From NCBI GenBank assembly GCA_002372315.1, contig DFFU01000029.1, forward strand, positions 1 to 61,387: 61,387 nt of DNA, given 5' to 3'. Source of the stretch: Alphaproteobacteria bacterium UBA3768 (GTDB lineage Bacteria > Pseudomonadota > Alphaproteobacteria > CAAHEQ01 > UBA3637). A program made the translations under genes and the position numbers. Positions 1 through 9,789 of the stretch are shown piece after piece; within the stretch, counting starts at the first letter, position 1; each line of letters starts with the position of its first letter. The notes below the pieces were generated by a model. The model had not been told where the DNA came from, ran no database searches, and saw only the letters and a program-made list of their open reading frames with translations.

Positions 1-774
1 TACTTCATGGATTGTTCCTACTCCTACTTTTGAAGAAGTGGAGGATGTGGCTTGAGGCGATGCCGGAGAAGAATTAGACCCACTAGTATTTGTTGCAGGA
101 GTTTGGGGGGTTGAAGCCTCACCTTGAAGTTTAGCACCTTCTAGAATACCTGCAGCCCGCTCATAGTTACCATTACTTGCCTCACTAAATGCCGTCTCAG
201 CAGCCATCTCAGAAACTCCATTTAGCGGGTCATCTGCCCGCAAAGCGTCCAACCTTGCCTGTGCTACAGTCTTTACTTCGGCTGTTGTAGGATCATATGT
301 CAATAAATTGTTAGTCAAATCTTGAGGGGCAGATGTTGCAGACGCACTACTAGTTGGTGTTGTAGAAGTGGTACCAGAACCCTTTACCCTTGCAACATAA
401 CTATCTAAATCACTCAAAAAATTGGCACTCGTGTTCCCGCTTGCATCTTTAACAGTCGTCCATTTGTTCCCATCCCATACGAACGGACGTGTAGCACCCA
501 TCCCATCGGCAAAGCGTACATTCGCCACAGCCCCTATTTCTGCACCTGGATATGTGGGAGGCAAAACTGTATAAGTTTTATCATAAGCTACCCCCCAAAA
601 AGAATCCTGAAGTTTTGCCGTATAACTTTCAGTACTGGCGCCTGCACGAGACATCGAGTTAAAGGGAATTCCTATCTCATCAAATCCCCCTGAAGGATCT
701 TCCTGACCAAAAGCCACAGAAGTCATATTTATCAATGCTGTACTGACAAAACACAGATATAAGAATTTCTTCAT
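1..774 (-). CDS. Secreted protein of unknown function, C-terminus beyond window edge
   Basis: The reading frame is open from an ATG at 774 to the left edge, giving at least 258 residues with no stop. Residues 1-23 (MKKFLYLCFVSTALINMTSVAFG) form a signal peptide, probably cut just before QEDPSGG. Residues 25-125 are mixed and contain a WDGNKWTTV stretch typical of short beta repeats. Residues 130-150 and 220-250 are Ser/Thr/Ala-rich and probably disordered or linkers. A strong promoter and a G-rich ribosome site (GGGGG) precede the ATG. I do not recognise the family. The likely location is the periplasm, outer membrane or exterior. It is certainly a gene; its function is unknown. Confidence 0.8.
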   Translation of the reverse strand, partial: MKKFLYLCFVSTALINMTSVAFGQEDPSGGFDEIGIPFNSMSRAGASTESYTAKLQDSFWGVAYDKTYTVLPPTYPGAEIGAVANVRFADGMGATRPFVWDGNKWTTVKDASGNTSANFLSDLDSYVARVKGSGTTSTTPTSSASATSAPQDLTNNLLTYDPTTAEVKTVAQARLDALRADDPLNGVSEMAAETAFSEASNGNYERAAGILEGAKLQGEASTPQTPATNTSGSNSSPASPQATSSTSSKVGVGTIHEV

Positions 775-805
775 AAATTCCCCCTTTTTTTTGAATTTTG
801 GGTTC

Positions 806-834
806 AGTTTAGTTGGAAAATTTGTCAATGTCAA
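806..834 (-). promoter_or_regulatory. Sigma70-type promoter of the left-edge secreted protein
   Basis: TTGACA, a 17-nt spacer and TAAACT read on the minus strand. The start point would be near 799, giving a leader of about 25 nt with a GGGGG ribosome site before ATG 774. Confidence 0.7.
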
Positions 835-970
835 GAAGTTTTTTTATGTTTTTTTGAAAAAAGTATGGACAACCGATCAGATCGGGTATGACAGACTTTT
901 GTATCCAACATGAATATGACTGTGTGGGCAGGGCATGACAAAAAGGAATGACCCACCGGTTGCTTTTTAC

Positions 971-999
971 TTGCATTTTTTTGTAAAAGCTTTTAAAAT
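971..999 (+). promoter_or_regulatory. ligA promoter, predicted leaderless start
   Basis: TTGCAT, a 17-nt spacer and TAAAAT lie so that transcription would begin at about 1005-1007. That is the A of the ligA ATG, and no Shine-Dalgarno precedes it. The transcript is therefore predicted to be leaderless. Confidence 0.55.
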
Positions 1000-1005
1000 C
1001 AAATC

Positions 1006-3063
1006 ATGGAAAATCGTGAAGATATCAAAAAAGAATTACAAGAATTAGCGGATAAATTGGAACGCTATGATCGGGCTTATCATCAATTGGATGCGCCCGA
1101 AGTTTCAGATGCCGAATATGATGCTTTACGCCGACGTGCCGAACAATTGGAAGCATTGTATCCCGATTTAATTCCAGAAAATTCGCTGTCTAAACGGGTG
1201 GGGTTTTCTGTCGCCCAAGGCTTTCAAAAAATTACGCATGCCGTACCAATGTTATCTTTGGGGGATGTTTTTTCCGACGAAGAAGTTGTGGACTTTATGG
1301 ATCGCGTACATAAGTTTTTGGGCCTGCCCAATGATGCCCCCATTGATATTGTCGCTGAGCCCAAAATTGACGGACTCGGCTATTCGGCCGTATATCGCGA
1401 TGGTACTTTTATTCACGGGGCCACACGTGGGGATGGTACGGTGGGCGAAGACATTACAGAAAATTTAAAAACAATTCGTGAATTTCCACAAAAATTAGAT
1501 AGTGATAGTTTATTCAACTTGCCCCCCAAATTATTGGATGTACGGGGTGAAGTCTATATGAAAAAGGTGGACTTTTTGGCTTTAAACGCCAAACAAAAAG
1601 AAAAAGGCGATAAAGTTTTTGCCAATCCCAGAAATGCCGCCGCCGGCAGTTTACGCCAATTAAATCCCACCATCACTGCCCAGCGTAATCTCAGTTTATT
1701 TGCCTATGCTTTGGGCGCGTATGAAGGAACACCCTTTAAAACGCACTGGGATTTTTTACAGGCTTTAAAAGGTTGGGGATTCCCCGTCAACCCACTCATC
1801 CGTATTTGTCATAATGTGAGTGAAATGTTGGATTTTTTCCGAGATATTGGGCAAATGCGCGCTGATTTACCCTATGATATTGATGGTGTCGTCTATAAGG
1901 TTAATGATTTTTCTTTACAAAAACGATTGGGCTTTATTGCACGTTCTCCACGTTGGGCAATTGCGCATAAATTCCCCGCGGAACAAGCTTTCACACGATT
2001 AAATAAAATCCGCATTCAAGTGGGACGTACAGGCGCCATGACACCTGTCGCTGATCTAGAACCCATCAATGTCGGGGGGGTGTTGGTCCAGCATGCCACC
2101 TTACATAATGCGGATGAAATTGTGCGCAAGGATATTCGTGAAGGCGATACTGTCGTCATTCAGCGCGCAGGAGATGTCATTCCACAAGTGGTACGTGTTG
2201 TCATGGAAAAGCGTTCCGCAGACAGCCAACCTTTTGAATTTCCAAAGATTTGTCCCGTTTGTGGTGCCCACGCCGCCCGTGAAGGCGCAGACGCCATTAC
2301 TTTTTGCACAGGTGGACTGACCTGCCCTGCTCAAGCGCAGGAACGATTAAAACATTTTGTGTCCAAAGATGCCTTTGATATTCAAGGGCTCGGCAATAAA
2401 AATATAGAAGAATTTTTTGCGCTCGGTTGGATAAAAAATCCTGTAGATATCTTTAAACTCAAAGAAAACCACGAATTACAACTGCTGTCCTTGGATGGTT
2501 GGGGGCAAAAATCGGTCATCAATTTGTTAGATGCGATTGATAAAGCAAAAACCATTTCTTTGGCGCGATTTATTTATGCTTTAGGTATTCCCGAAATTGG
2601 TGAAGCCACCGCAAAATTATTGGCCGAACACTTTACTTCTTGGCAAGATTTCCAAGCAATTTCTACGGGCGAAAATGCCATAGAAAAACTCACAGAAATT
2701 GATGGAATTGGAACATCTATGGCCGAAGATATTCACGACTTTTTTGCCGAAGAACATAATCAAAAACTACTGTGTGAATTATTATCCATTTTAACAATTC
2801 AAGATTTTGTCTTTACCAATCAAAATCAACCTCTGAAAGGAAAAACATTCGTTTTTACCGGCACAATTTCTATGCCCCGTGATGAAGCCAAAGCGCGCGT
2901 TCAAGAATTGGGTGGAAAAGTGAGTTCTTCTGTCAGTACTAAAACAGCCTATGTTGTGGCGGGTTCCGATCCTGGCAGTAAATATGAAAATGCCCAAAAA
3001 TTAAATATTCCTATTTTAAACGAAGAAAACTTTAAAAAATTACTTGACGAAGTGATAAAATAA
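1006..3063 (+). CDS. ligA: NAD-dependent DNA ligase LigA
   Basis: This essential enzyme seals nicks in duplex DNA using NAD+ during replication and repair. At 685 residues it is full length. The order is the N-terminal Ia domain, the adenylation domain with catalytic Lys120 in AEPKIDG, the OB fold, a four-cysteine zinc site near residue 415 (CPVC and CTGGLTC), helix-hairpin-helix repeats around 480-590 and a C-terminal BRCT domain from about 605. The ATG at 1006 lies at the predicted transcription start of the upstream promoter, and there is no ribosome site, so translation is probably leaderless. The envelope gene that follows begins about 30 nt after the stop and may be cotranscribed. Identification is secure. 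Confidence 0.97.
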   Translation: MENREDIKKELQELADKLERYDRAYHQLDAPEVSDAEYDALRRRAEQLEALYPDLIPENSLSKRVGFSVAQGFQKITHAVPMLSLGDVFSDEEVVDFMDRVHKFLGLPNDAPIDIVAEPKIDGLGYSAVYRDGTFIHGATRGDGTVGEDITENLKTIREFPQKLDSDSLFNLPPKLLDVRGEVYMKKVDFLALNAKQKEKGDKVFANPRNAAAGSLRQLNPTITAQRNLSLFAYALGAYEGTPFKTHWDFLQALKGWGFPVNPLIRICHNVSEMLDFFRDIGQMRADLPYDIDGVVYKVNDFSLQKRLGFIARSPRWAIAHKFPAEQAFTRLNKIRIQVGRTGAMTPVADLEPINVGGVLVQHATLHNADEIVRKDIREGDTVVIQRAGDVIPQVVRVVMEKRSADSQPFEFPKICPVCGAHAAREGADAITFCTGGLTCPAQAQERLKHFVSKDAFDIQGLGNKNIEEFFALGWIKNPVDIFKLKENHELQLLSLDGWGQKSVINLLDAIDKAKTISLARFIYALGIPEIGEATAKLLAEHFTSWQDFQAISTGENAIEKLTEIDGIGTSMAEDIHDFFAEEHNQKLLCELLSILTIQDFVFTNQNQPLKGKTFVFTGTISMPRDEAKARVQELGGKVSSSVSTKTAYVVAGSDPGSKYENAQKLNIPILNEENFKKLLDEVIK

Positions 3064-3094
3064 AGTTATGATGTCCCCAAAGGGGAGTTGTTTA

Positions 3095-5917
3095 ATGGAT
3101 CCAAATCAAGCAAAACCACCGTTATCTATGCCAACAGGAGGTGTTAGGCAACCCGTTGGTGCGCCTGTAGCAGGCCCTCCAATGGCGGACGTTCCAATCT
3201 CCCAACCAAGACCAGTAAATCCAACACCCCAAGTGACAAACCCTGTACCAACTTCAACAGCGGCACCATCTAGTTCAACTGCCCCACAAGTGGCTAATCC
3301 AACAAATACAGGACATCCCGCACAATCTGATTTATATGCACAAATTACCGCAGAAGATGAAGAAATCATTGTTGCACCCAAGAAAAAATCAACACCTGTT
3401 GTTTCTTTTATGGCTATTTTTATGAAAGCTGCTTTTTGGTTGGATGAAACACGCCGTTCAAATGAGCGCACCTTTATATTTTTGCATGGTATATGGGCCA
3501 CGATAATGAGCATCCTATACTTATCGGGAATCATCACATTTTTGTTATCTGCCTTTTCATTTCTGCGCCTACCCATCTATTTAGAAAAATATTTTTCCGA
3601 TAAAGGTATTCAATATGATTCATTAAATATGGCGGATTATTCTTTTTCAAAAATCAATATCGTCAATCTCAGGGGTAAAGATAACTCTTATCAAATTCCA
3701 AATATTACCGTTCATTCTACTTTTGCGGATTTTTTACAAAACAGAATTCGTATGGTTGAAGCTAGTGATCTAAAAATTGATGTTTCTTCTGGTTCCCAAA
3801 AAACATTACAAGACTTTAATTTAGTCATCAAATTATTACAAGCATTCAGCGAACCCAGTCAAACGGGATTAAAATTGGATGTCAACACAATTCGTGTCAG
3901 CAATGCCGTTTTAAATTTACTGGGACAGGATCAAAAAATTCCCATTCCATTTTCTTTATCGGGCAATTACATGGGGGATAATCAGTTAATTGTTAAGTTT
4001 TCCATTGATGAAAGTTTCTTAAAAATGGATGGTTCTTTGGAAATAACAGGACCTGAAAACGCCAAACAAATTAAAATTAAAACAAATGCTCCTGGGGCAT
4101 TGACTTTACCCCAACGTCCCACTGAAAAACTACAGGGTGAATTGACCATCCAAAAGGAAAATGATAAGATTAAAACAATCCAATTGGAAAGTACCTTAAA
4201 TTATGCTTATTCTTTGAAAACGATACGTATAAATTTACAAAACAATGGGCAGGACGCGTTTGATGGAAGTATGCTGTTTACAGTGGGTGAATCATCCGAT
4301 GGCATCCATTCTTCTAATTTAAGTACGGATATTACATTGAGCTTTAAAGAATTACATCTGGATTCTGATTCTAAAATAACAACTGATAAGCCTTTACAAG
4401 TCAATTTAAGGCGTTTAGCCTATAAAGACGTCTTAATAGAAGGTCTGTCTACAACATTAATGGGAAGGCTATATTGTGCCATCAATGACGCAGGTTGTTC
4501 GTATAATTTGAAAGAAAAAACGCTTTTACAAACACAGAATTTAAAATTTAATGTCAAAGAGGAACCAGTTCATTTTAAAAATTCTTCTATTGTTGTTTTA
4601 CCAGCATCCCAAGAAAACATAAAACTTCAACTCAATAATCCTTATTTAAAAATGGTTTTGCCAATTGACAATTTGAAAATTTCCGGAACTATTGGGGAAA
4701 AGGCCGAAAATTTGTCATTAACAGCTTCTCGGTTAAATCTGCAAATGATCAATGGACAAAAAGAATCCGATAAGACCTTTAAGATTGTTATCCAGAAAGC
4801 GGATTATGAAACACCAAATCTTTCAATGTATAATGTAAATGCAGCCATTGATAATTATTTTGACCCAACATCAACTATTCAATTTTCTGCCTTTTCAGTA
4901 AATACAAATTCTCATTTACTTTTAAAACCATTTTCTTTGGAAATAACAAATGTCGATAAACAAACAACTATAAAAGCACACGTTTTGACAACAAATTTAT
5001 ATTTTAATGCATTGGGTGAATTTGATCCATTTAAATCAACTTTTTCTGGCCGTTTTGCAATCCCCACAATGGATTTGAGTGAACTACCTTATAAATTATC
5101 CGAAATTTCTTCTTTATTTCCAGAAGATATATCAAATATAAAAGGACAGTTTGCAGCTGTTTCCCAAGATTTAAAAATAAATGGTATCAGCAGTATAACA
5201 GGCCCCTTATATATCAGCATGAAAGATGTTGGTTTTGATTGGGGTGAAACAAATATTTCTGGCATGAATGGGGTGATAGGTTTTCGTTCATTAGAACCTT
5301 TAGTGACAGGCAATAATCAAAAATTATTTATTCAAAATATCAATTCAATTATTCCTATTTCAAATGTGTCAATCCAATTTTATATCAACAACCAATCCAT
5401 ACGCTTATCTAGTGTTTCAGGACAAATTGCCAATCAAGATGTCATTATGTCCAGCGCCCTTGTTTCCTTAAAAAATCCAAACGCTTCCCTGCCATTGAGA
5501 ACAGCTGAAAATTTTGATCTATCCAATTTTGATTCCTATTTTCACTTACCTGGTGTTTCATTGAAAAGTGGTAAAGGTTCCATTAACATTCCCATTAACA
5601 TTACAACAAATGGTATAAATTTGGGTGAATTGACAATAAAAATGCAAGATTCCTCTTGGCAAAAAGAGAATGAAAAATTAGATGGGTTTAATCTATTTAA
5701 ATCACTTGATACAAATTTCAATGTCCGTTCTGCTCAATTAATTTTGAATAACAAAAAACAATTGCAGCTAGCAGTAGATGGATGGCATGTGCCTAGCAGA
5801 CAAAAGGATTCCTATGGTCCTGTTATGATTGATTTGACAGAACCTTTACTGAAACAAAGCCCTCTGAGGGATGCTCCCGAAAGTATGCAAAAATTACAGG
5901 GAAAATTTGGGATGTAA
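3095..5917 (+). CDS. Large envelope protein, AsmA/YdbH-like
   Basis: About 940 residues. Residues 1-90 are Pro/Thr-rich and disordered. One hydrophobic segment near 140-165 anchors the protein in the inner membrane. The rest, roughly 170-940, is a long run of amphipathic beta strands rich in N, I, L and K, ending in LILNNKKQLQLAVDGW. This architecture matches AsmA-like bridge proteins such as YdbH and TamB, which span the periplasm and are thought to move phospholipid to the outer membrane. An ATG 27 nt upstream is in frame, but the ribosome site AGGGGAG sits correctly only for the ATG at 3095. The lipoprotein gene 2 nt downstream recalls the YdbH-YnbE pairing. Family placement is inferred from architecture. 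Confidence 0.65.
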   Translation: MDPNQAKPPLSMPTGGVRQPVGAPVAGPPMADVPISQPRPVNPTPQVTNPVPTSTAAPSSSTAPQVANPTNTGHPAQSDLYAQITAEDEEIIVAPKKKSTPVVSFMAIFMKAAFWLDETRRSNERTFIFLHGIWATIMSILYLSGIITFLLSAFSFLRLPIYLEKYFSDKGIQYDSLNMADYSFSKINIVNLRGKDNSYQIPNITVHSTFADFLQNRIRMVEASDLKIDVSSGSQKTLQDFNLVIKLLQAFSEPSQTGLKLDVNTIRVSNAVLNLLGQDQKIPIPFSLSGNYMGDNQLIVKFSIDESFLKMDGSLEITGPENAKQIKIKTNAPGALTLPQRPTEKLQGELTIQKENDKIKTIQLESTLNYAYSLKTIRINLQNNGQDAFDGSMLFTVGESSDGIHSSNLSTDITLSFKELHLDSDSKITTDKPLQVNLRRLAYKDVLIEGLSTTLMGRLYCAINDAGCSYNLKEKTLLQTQNLKFNVKEEPVHFKNSSIVVLPASQENIKLQLNNPYLKMVLPIDNLKISGTIGEKAENLSLTASRLNLQMINGQKESDKTFKIVIQKADYETPNLSMYNVNAAIDNYFDPTSTIQFSAFSVNTNSHLLLKPFSLEITNVDKQTTIKAHVLTTNLYFNALGEFDPFKSTFSGRFAIPTMDLSELPYKLSEISSLFPEDISNIKGQFAAVSQDLKINGISSITGPLYISMKDVGFDWGETNISGMNGVIGFRSLEPLVTGNNQKLFIQNINSIIPISNVSIQFYINNQSIRLSSVSGQIANQDVIMSSALVSLKNPNASLPLRTAENFDLSNFDSYFHLPGVSLKSGKGSINIPINITTNGINLGELTIKMQDSSWQKENEKLDGFNLFKSLDTNFNVRSAQLILNNKKQLQLAVDGWHVPSRQKDSYGPVMIDLTEPLLKQSPLRDAPESMQKLQGKFGM

Positions 5918-5919
5918 AA

Positions 5920-6285
5920 ATGAAAAATTTTGGTTTATTTTTTGCTTTTTTATTTATAGGGGCCTGCACAACAGATTACCCCATTCAAAATGAAATTTCC
6001 AGGTCACAAATTTACTATGGCCAATCATTGGCAGATTTGTATGAAAATTTCGGAGCTCCCAAAAAAGGTGAACGCTTTTCTTATGGTGTATCTATGTATA
6101 TTTTTGAGCAACAAGAAATCATTTCAGAACGTGTTGAAAAAAGCATTTATGACTGTAGGTTGCGTGTTTTTGTTCAAGACGATCATGTTATTGATTGGGA
6201 TTGGCAAGGAAATAATTGTCAATTCACAGAAAGTGGTCCCGATAGTCAAGTACGCAAAGATTTTGAAAATGGCGAATTATTTTAA
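5920..6285 (+). CDS. Small outer-membrane lipoprotein
   Basis: 121 residues with a lipoprotein signal: MKNFGLFFAFLFIGAC, lipidated Cys16, then acylation-friendly TTDY. The mature part has the motif YENFGAPKKGERF..GVSMYIF, reminiscent of the turn in SmpA/BamE-like small lipoproteins, and two further cysteines (CRLRVF, NNCQF). It starts 2 nt after the AsmA-like gene, so the two are probably translated together and may act together at the outer membrane. Its last 9 nt overlap the 3' end of the convergent recombinase gene. The family is not firmly recognised. Confidence 0.7.
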   Translation: MKNFGLFFAFLFIGACTTDYPIQNEISRSQIYYGQSLADLYENFGAPKKGERFSYGVSMYIFEQQEIISERVEKSIYDCRLRVFVQDDHVIDWDWQGNNCQFTESGPDSQVRKDFENGELF

Positions 6286-7227
6286 GGCGCGTGGATGTGC
6301 TTTTTGATAAGTTCTTTCCATATCTTTTGCAGTAATTTCAGTATAACGTTGTGTTGCGGCCAAACTGCTGTGTCCTAATAGTTCTTGGATACTACGCAAA
6401 TCGCCCCCATTTTGAAGCAGATGTGTCGCAAAACTATGCCGTAAAGCATGGGGTGTTACCGTTTCGGGCAATCCCATCAGTCCACGAATTTGACGCACCG
6501 TTCTTTGAACAACGCCAGGATTAATTCTATCCCCCTGAGCCCCCACAAATAAAGGGTACTCCATTAAGGGATGAGGATGGTGATGCAAATAAGTTTGTAA
6601 CGTCCTTCTAACCGCAGGTAAAACAGGTACTAATCTTTCTTTATTTCCTTTTCCTTTAATACGTAAAATTTCAGGTACAGGTGATACATCTTTTACATCC
6701 AAAGATAAAGTTTCAGCTATACGCAAGCCACATCCATACATCAAAGTAAACAAAGCTTTATCACGCCAACCGGACCATTCTTTTTTATTTATCTTAAACG
6801 CCCAATCTAAAAATTCTTTGGCTTGGTCGGGCGTAATAGGATGCGGCAAGTGATGATGTGGTCTGGCCACACGCACAGACATAACAACTGAATTTTTTAA
6901 GATATCTTGACGCATAAGGTATTTAAAGAAATTTTTAAGTGCTGAAACGCCCCGTGCCACAGAGTTACGATCAATATTCTTTTGGCTACGCCATGATAAA
7001 AAAGCCCGAAAATCTGTAATAGTCAAGTCTTTTAATATTTTCTCATTCACAGGTTCTTGAAATGTTTGAAATAGAAAATCAAAAAAACCCTTCATATCTT
7101 CCATATAGGAACTTACTGTCTTGGGTGACAAACGCCTTTGGACAGATAAATAATTTCCCCAATCATTGAGCATTTGTTGTACGTTTGTGGTTGTTGTTGC
7201 ATTTAAAGGGTTGAATTGTGTCGTCAT
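6277..7227 (-). CDS. XerC/XerD-type tyrosine recombinase
   Basis: 316 residues, the normal size for Xer recombinases that resolve chromosome dimers at dif during division. An N-terminal SAM-like core-binding domain (about 15-105) precedes the catalytic domain with Arg169 (GCGLRIAE), Lys193 (GKGNKERLV), His260-x-x-Arg263 (PHALRHSF), His286 (LLGHSSL) and Tyr295 (QRYTE). All catalytic residues are present. Longer starts are possible, but the ribosome site AAGGAT and the promoter fit the ATG at 7227. The gene is divergent from priA and convergent with the lipoprotein gene. XerC and XerD cannot be told apart here. It is not beside the tRNA island and looks like a housekeeping gene. Confidence 0.9.
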   Translation of the reverse strand: MTTQFNPLNATTTTNVQQMLNDWGNYLSVQRRLSPKTVSSYMEDMKGFFDFLFQTFQEPVNEKILKDLTITDFRAFLSWRSQKNIDRNSVARGVSALKNFFKYLMRQDILKNSVVMSVRVARPHHHLPHPITPDQAKEFLDWAFKINKKEWSGWRDKALFTLMYGCGLRIAETLSLDVKDVSPVPEILRIKGKGNKERLVPVLPAVRRTLQTYLHHHPHPLMEYPLFVGAQGDRINPGVVQRTVRQIRGLMGLPETVTPHALRHSFATHLLQNGGDLRSIQELLGHSSLAATQRYTEITAKDMERTYQKAHPRALK

Positions 7228-7239
7228 TTTGTGTATCCT
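7211..7239 (+). promoter_or_regulatory. Putative priA promoter
   Basis: TTGAAT, a 17-nt spacer and TATCCT lie 31 nt before the priA ATG, inside the start of the divergent recombinase gene. Confidence 0.4.
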
Positions 7240-7246
7240 TAAGTAA

Positions 7247-7275
7247 AGTGTAAAGGAAAATGGAAAAAAATGCAA
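7247..7275 (-). promoter_or_regulatory. Promoter of the Xer-type recombinase
   Basis: TTGCAT, a 17-nt spacer and TACACT on the minus strand. The -35 box covers the priA start codon, so the two divergent units may interfere with each other. Confidence 0.55.
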
Positions 7276-9222
7276 CGCTTATCTGTCTTATTCCCTGTGG
7301 CTTTGGGGACATTTGATTATTTAAGTTTAGACAACTTAAAAGTGGGATCTTTTGTATCCGCACCATTGGGGGAAAAAAAATGTATGGGTGTTATATGGAA
7401 TAGCCCCCCCGATGAATCCTACCCCGAAAATAAATTAAAACATATAGAATCTGCATTACCTGAACCACCCTTAAACTTGCAAACAATTCGCTTTATTAAC
7501 TGGGTTGCAGGATACACACTGACACCTGTTGGTGCCGTGCTAAAAATGGCATTGAACTCCGAAATGGGAAAGGTAAGTAAAAAACCATTGATTTTTGACG
7601 AACCCAATCCCCACTTTACACAAATTGATTTTTCAGAGTCACAACAAAAAGTCGTCAAGGGCCTTGAACAAATGAAAGGTTTTCAAGTCGCTTTATTAGA
7701 TGGTGTTACAGGTTCAGGCAAAACAGAAGTGTACTTTGAAAAAACGGCACAAATCTTAGAATCAACCCATCAACAAATTTTGGTTTTATTGCCTGAAATT
7801 ATTTTAACAACTGCTTGGCTGGCACGTTTTGAAAAACGCTTTGGTGTCAAACCAGCACTTTGGCATTCATCACTTACCCCAAAGCAGCGTCGCGATACAT
7901 GGGAAGCTGTCAGAAATGGAACAGCCCGTGTAATTGTAGGCGCGCGTTCGGCATTATTTTTACCCTTTCACGATTTAGGCCTTGTCATTGTAGATGAAGA
8001 ACATGATGCCTCCTTTAAGCAAGAAGAAGGCGTTTTATACCACGCACGCGATATGGCCATTGTACGGGCAAAAATTGCCAATTGTCCCCTTATATTGGCC
8101 AGTGCAACCCCCAGTTTAGAAACCTATGTACACGCATACCAAGGGGATTACTTGCACTTTGTATTACCCGAACGCTACGCAGGCGCACATTTACCCGATA
8201 TTCAAATGGTAGATATGCGTCAAAGGCAAAAAGGCCCCATCCAATTTATTTCCAAAGACCTTCAAGAGGCACTTGAAATACGCATTAATAAAAAAGAACA
8301 ATCCTTACTCTTTTTAAATCGACGTGGGTATGCCCCATTGATGCTCTGTCGTCAATGTGGACATCGTTTGCAATGTCCACATTGTTCAGCCTGGTTGGTT
8401 ACCCATAAAGGATCACACACCCTCCAGTGCCACCATTGTGGTTATACATTACCTGTGCCAAAGATATGTCCTGTGTGCAAAAGTGAAAATTTGGTAGCCT
8501 GTGGCCCCGGTGTGGAGCGCGTGGCCGAGGAAGCACAAAATCTTTTCCCCAGCGCACACATTGCCCAAATTACCTCAGAAACTCTCAAAAATCCCAAAGA
8601 TTTTGCCCAAATCATTGAACAAATGGATAAGGGCAACATTGATATTTTAATCGGCACACAAATTTTGGCCAAAGGACACCATTTCAGCAATCTAACCTTA
8701 GTGGGCGTCATTGATGCGGATATGGGACTTTCTGGGGGAGATTTACGCGCGGGTGAACGCACCTTTCAACTGATACAACAAGTTATGGGACGTGCAGGGC
8801 GTGAAAGCAAAAAAGGCCTAGCGATTTTACAATCCTACAATCCTGAAAATCTGATTATCAAGGCCTTACAAAAAAATGATCGATCTGCTTTTTTAACTGA
8901 GGAAATGAATGCGCGCCGAATTTTAAAAATGCCCCCCTTTGGAAAACTGGCCAGCCTAATCATCAGTGGCAAAAATCAAACACTTACCTACCAAACTGTG
9001 CAAAAAATTGTGAAGCACGCTCCCGTTCAGCAAGGAGTAGAAGTTTTAGGGCCTGTTGTTGCTCCAATTTCTAAATTACGGGGAAAGTACCGCTATCGTC
9101 TGCTCGTTAAAGCAAATAAGAATATCAATATGCAAAATTATTTGCATTTATGGATGGATCATGCTATCATACCTGCATCCGTAGATGTGCGGATTGATAT
9201 AGACCCTTACAGTTTTTTTTAA
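7270..9222 (+). CDS. priA: Primosomal protein N' (PriA helicase)
   Basis: PriA is the superfamily 2 3'-5' helicase that restarts stalled forks by loading the replicative helicase. Visible features are an N-terminal 3'-end-binding region (1-100), Walker A GVTGSGKTE with Lys151, the DEEH box (IVDEEHDASF) near residue 242, and a zinc cluster around 358-402 built from CRQC, CPHC, CHHC and CPVC that interrupts the helicase lobes. Helicase motifs V and VI follow (GTQILAKGHHF, QVMGRAGR). At 650 residues it is shorter than the usual 730, mainly in the N-terminal domain. The spacing after the AAGGAAAATGG leader supports ATG 7270. Confidence 0.95.
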   Translation: MQRLSVLFPVALGTFDYLSLDNLKVGSFVSAPLGEKKCMGVIWNSPPDESYPENKLKHIESALPEPPLNLQTIRFINWVAGYTLTPVGAVLKMALNSEMGKVSKKPLIFDEPNPHFTQIDFSESQQKVVKGLEQMKGFQVALLDGVTGSGKTEVYFEKTAQILESTHQQILVLLPEIILTTAWLARFEKRFGVKPALWHSSLTPKQRRDTWEAVRNGTARVIVGARSALFLPFHDLGLVIVDEEHDASFKQEEGVLYHARDMAIVRAKIANCPLILASATPSLETYVHAYQGDYLHFVLPERYAGAHLPDIQMVDMRQRQKGPIQFISKDLQEALEIRINKKEQSLLFLNRRGYAPLMLCRQCGHRLQCPHCSAWLVTHKGSHTLQCHHCGYTLPVPKICPVCKSENLVACGPGVERVAEEAQNLFPSAHIAQITSETLKNPKDFAQIIEQMDKGNIDILIGTQILAKGHHFSNLTLVGVIDADMGLSGGDLRAGERTFQLIQQVMGRAGRESKKGLAILQSYNPENLIIKALQKNDRSAFLTEEMNARRILKMPPFGKLASLIISGKNQTLTYQTVQKIVKHAPVQQGVEVLGPVVAPISKLRGKYRYRLLVKANKNINMQNYLHLWMDHAIIPASVDVRIDIDPYSFF

Positions 9223-9231
9223 AGGATTTTG

Positions 9232-9789
9232 ATGCATTTTTTAAAATTTTTAATTCTTCATTTTTACCGTTTCATAACTAGTATTTTTTCTCAATGGTTC
9301 TTCTTTTTGATATGGGGAGTTATTTTTGTTTGGAATCGCTTTATTTTGCCTGATAAGATTCATGTTTTTTTTGGGATAGAGGCATTGCAAACAAAAGTGG
9401 ATTTAGCAACTAAGGCTACTGAACTTGTTAAACAAATGGCAGGCATCAGCAATCCAACTGCCTATTTAAATTATACAAATGCGTTGGTAAATCAATCTAT
9501 TTTATCCAGTCGATTACATTTAATGCAAACCTTTTCAAATATCAGCCATTTCGTATTGACAGGCCTAATTAATATTGGTCTTTTTTGTTTGCTTATCTAT
9601 ATTGTAATTCGTGTGTTTCGCGCTTATCGACAAAAAATATATCAACATGAGAGTGTACGTTTGATCACAAAAGAACTCTTGCCTAAATTGGATAATTTAA
9701 ATCAGGAGATTAAGACCTTGCGTACAGAATTGAAAGCTTTAAAAAATGACAAAAACGGTTTTAATGATTCGACTGTCACCCGGGGCTAA
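9232..9789 (+). CDS. Inner-membrane protein with C-terminal coiled coil
   Basis: 185 residues, family not recognised. Two hydrophobic segments (about 10-35 and 105-130) flank a soluble loop rich in Ala, Thr and Asn. Residues 150-178 (KLDNLNQEIKTLRTELKALK) form a clear heptad coiled coil in the cytoplasm. AAGGA lies 5 nt before ATG 9232; a TTG one codon earlier is unlikely. It follows priA by 9 nt, and its last 44 nt overlap the DUF167 gene, so the three form one unit. It could be a scaffold or a small divisome-like membrane protein, but nothing in the sequence settles this. Confidence 0.75.
   Translation: MHFLKFLILHFYRFITSIFSQWFFFLIWGVIFVWNRFILPDKIHVFFGIEALQTKVDLATKATELVKQMAGISNPTAYLNYTNALVNQSILSSRLHLMQTFSNISHFVLTGLINIGLFCLLIYIVIRVFRAYRQKIYQHESVRLITKELLPKLDNLNQEIKTLRTELKALKNDKNGFNDSTVTRG

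Noticed and set aside
6277..7227. Island integrase role for the Xer-type recombinase
   Set aside because: It is 34 kb from the island, has the size and motifs of a chromosomal Xer protein, and no repeat lies beside it.
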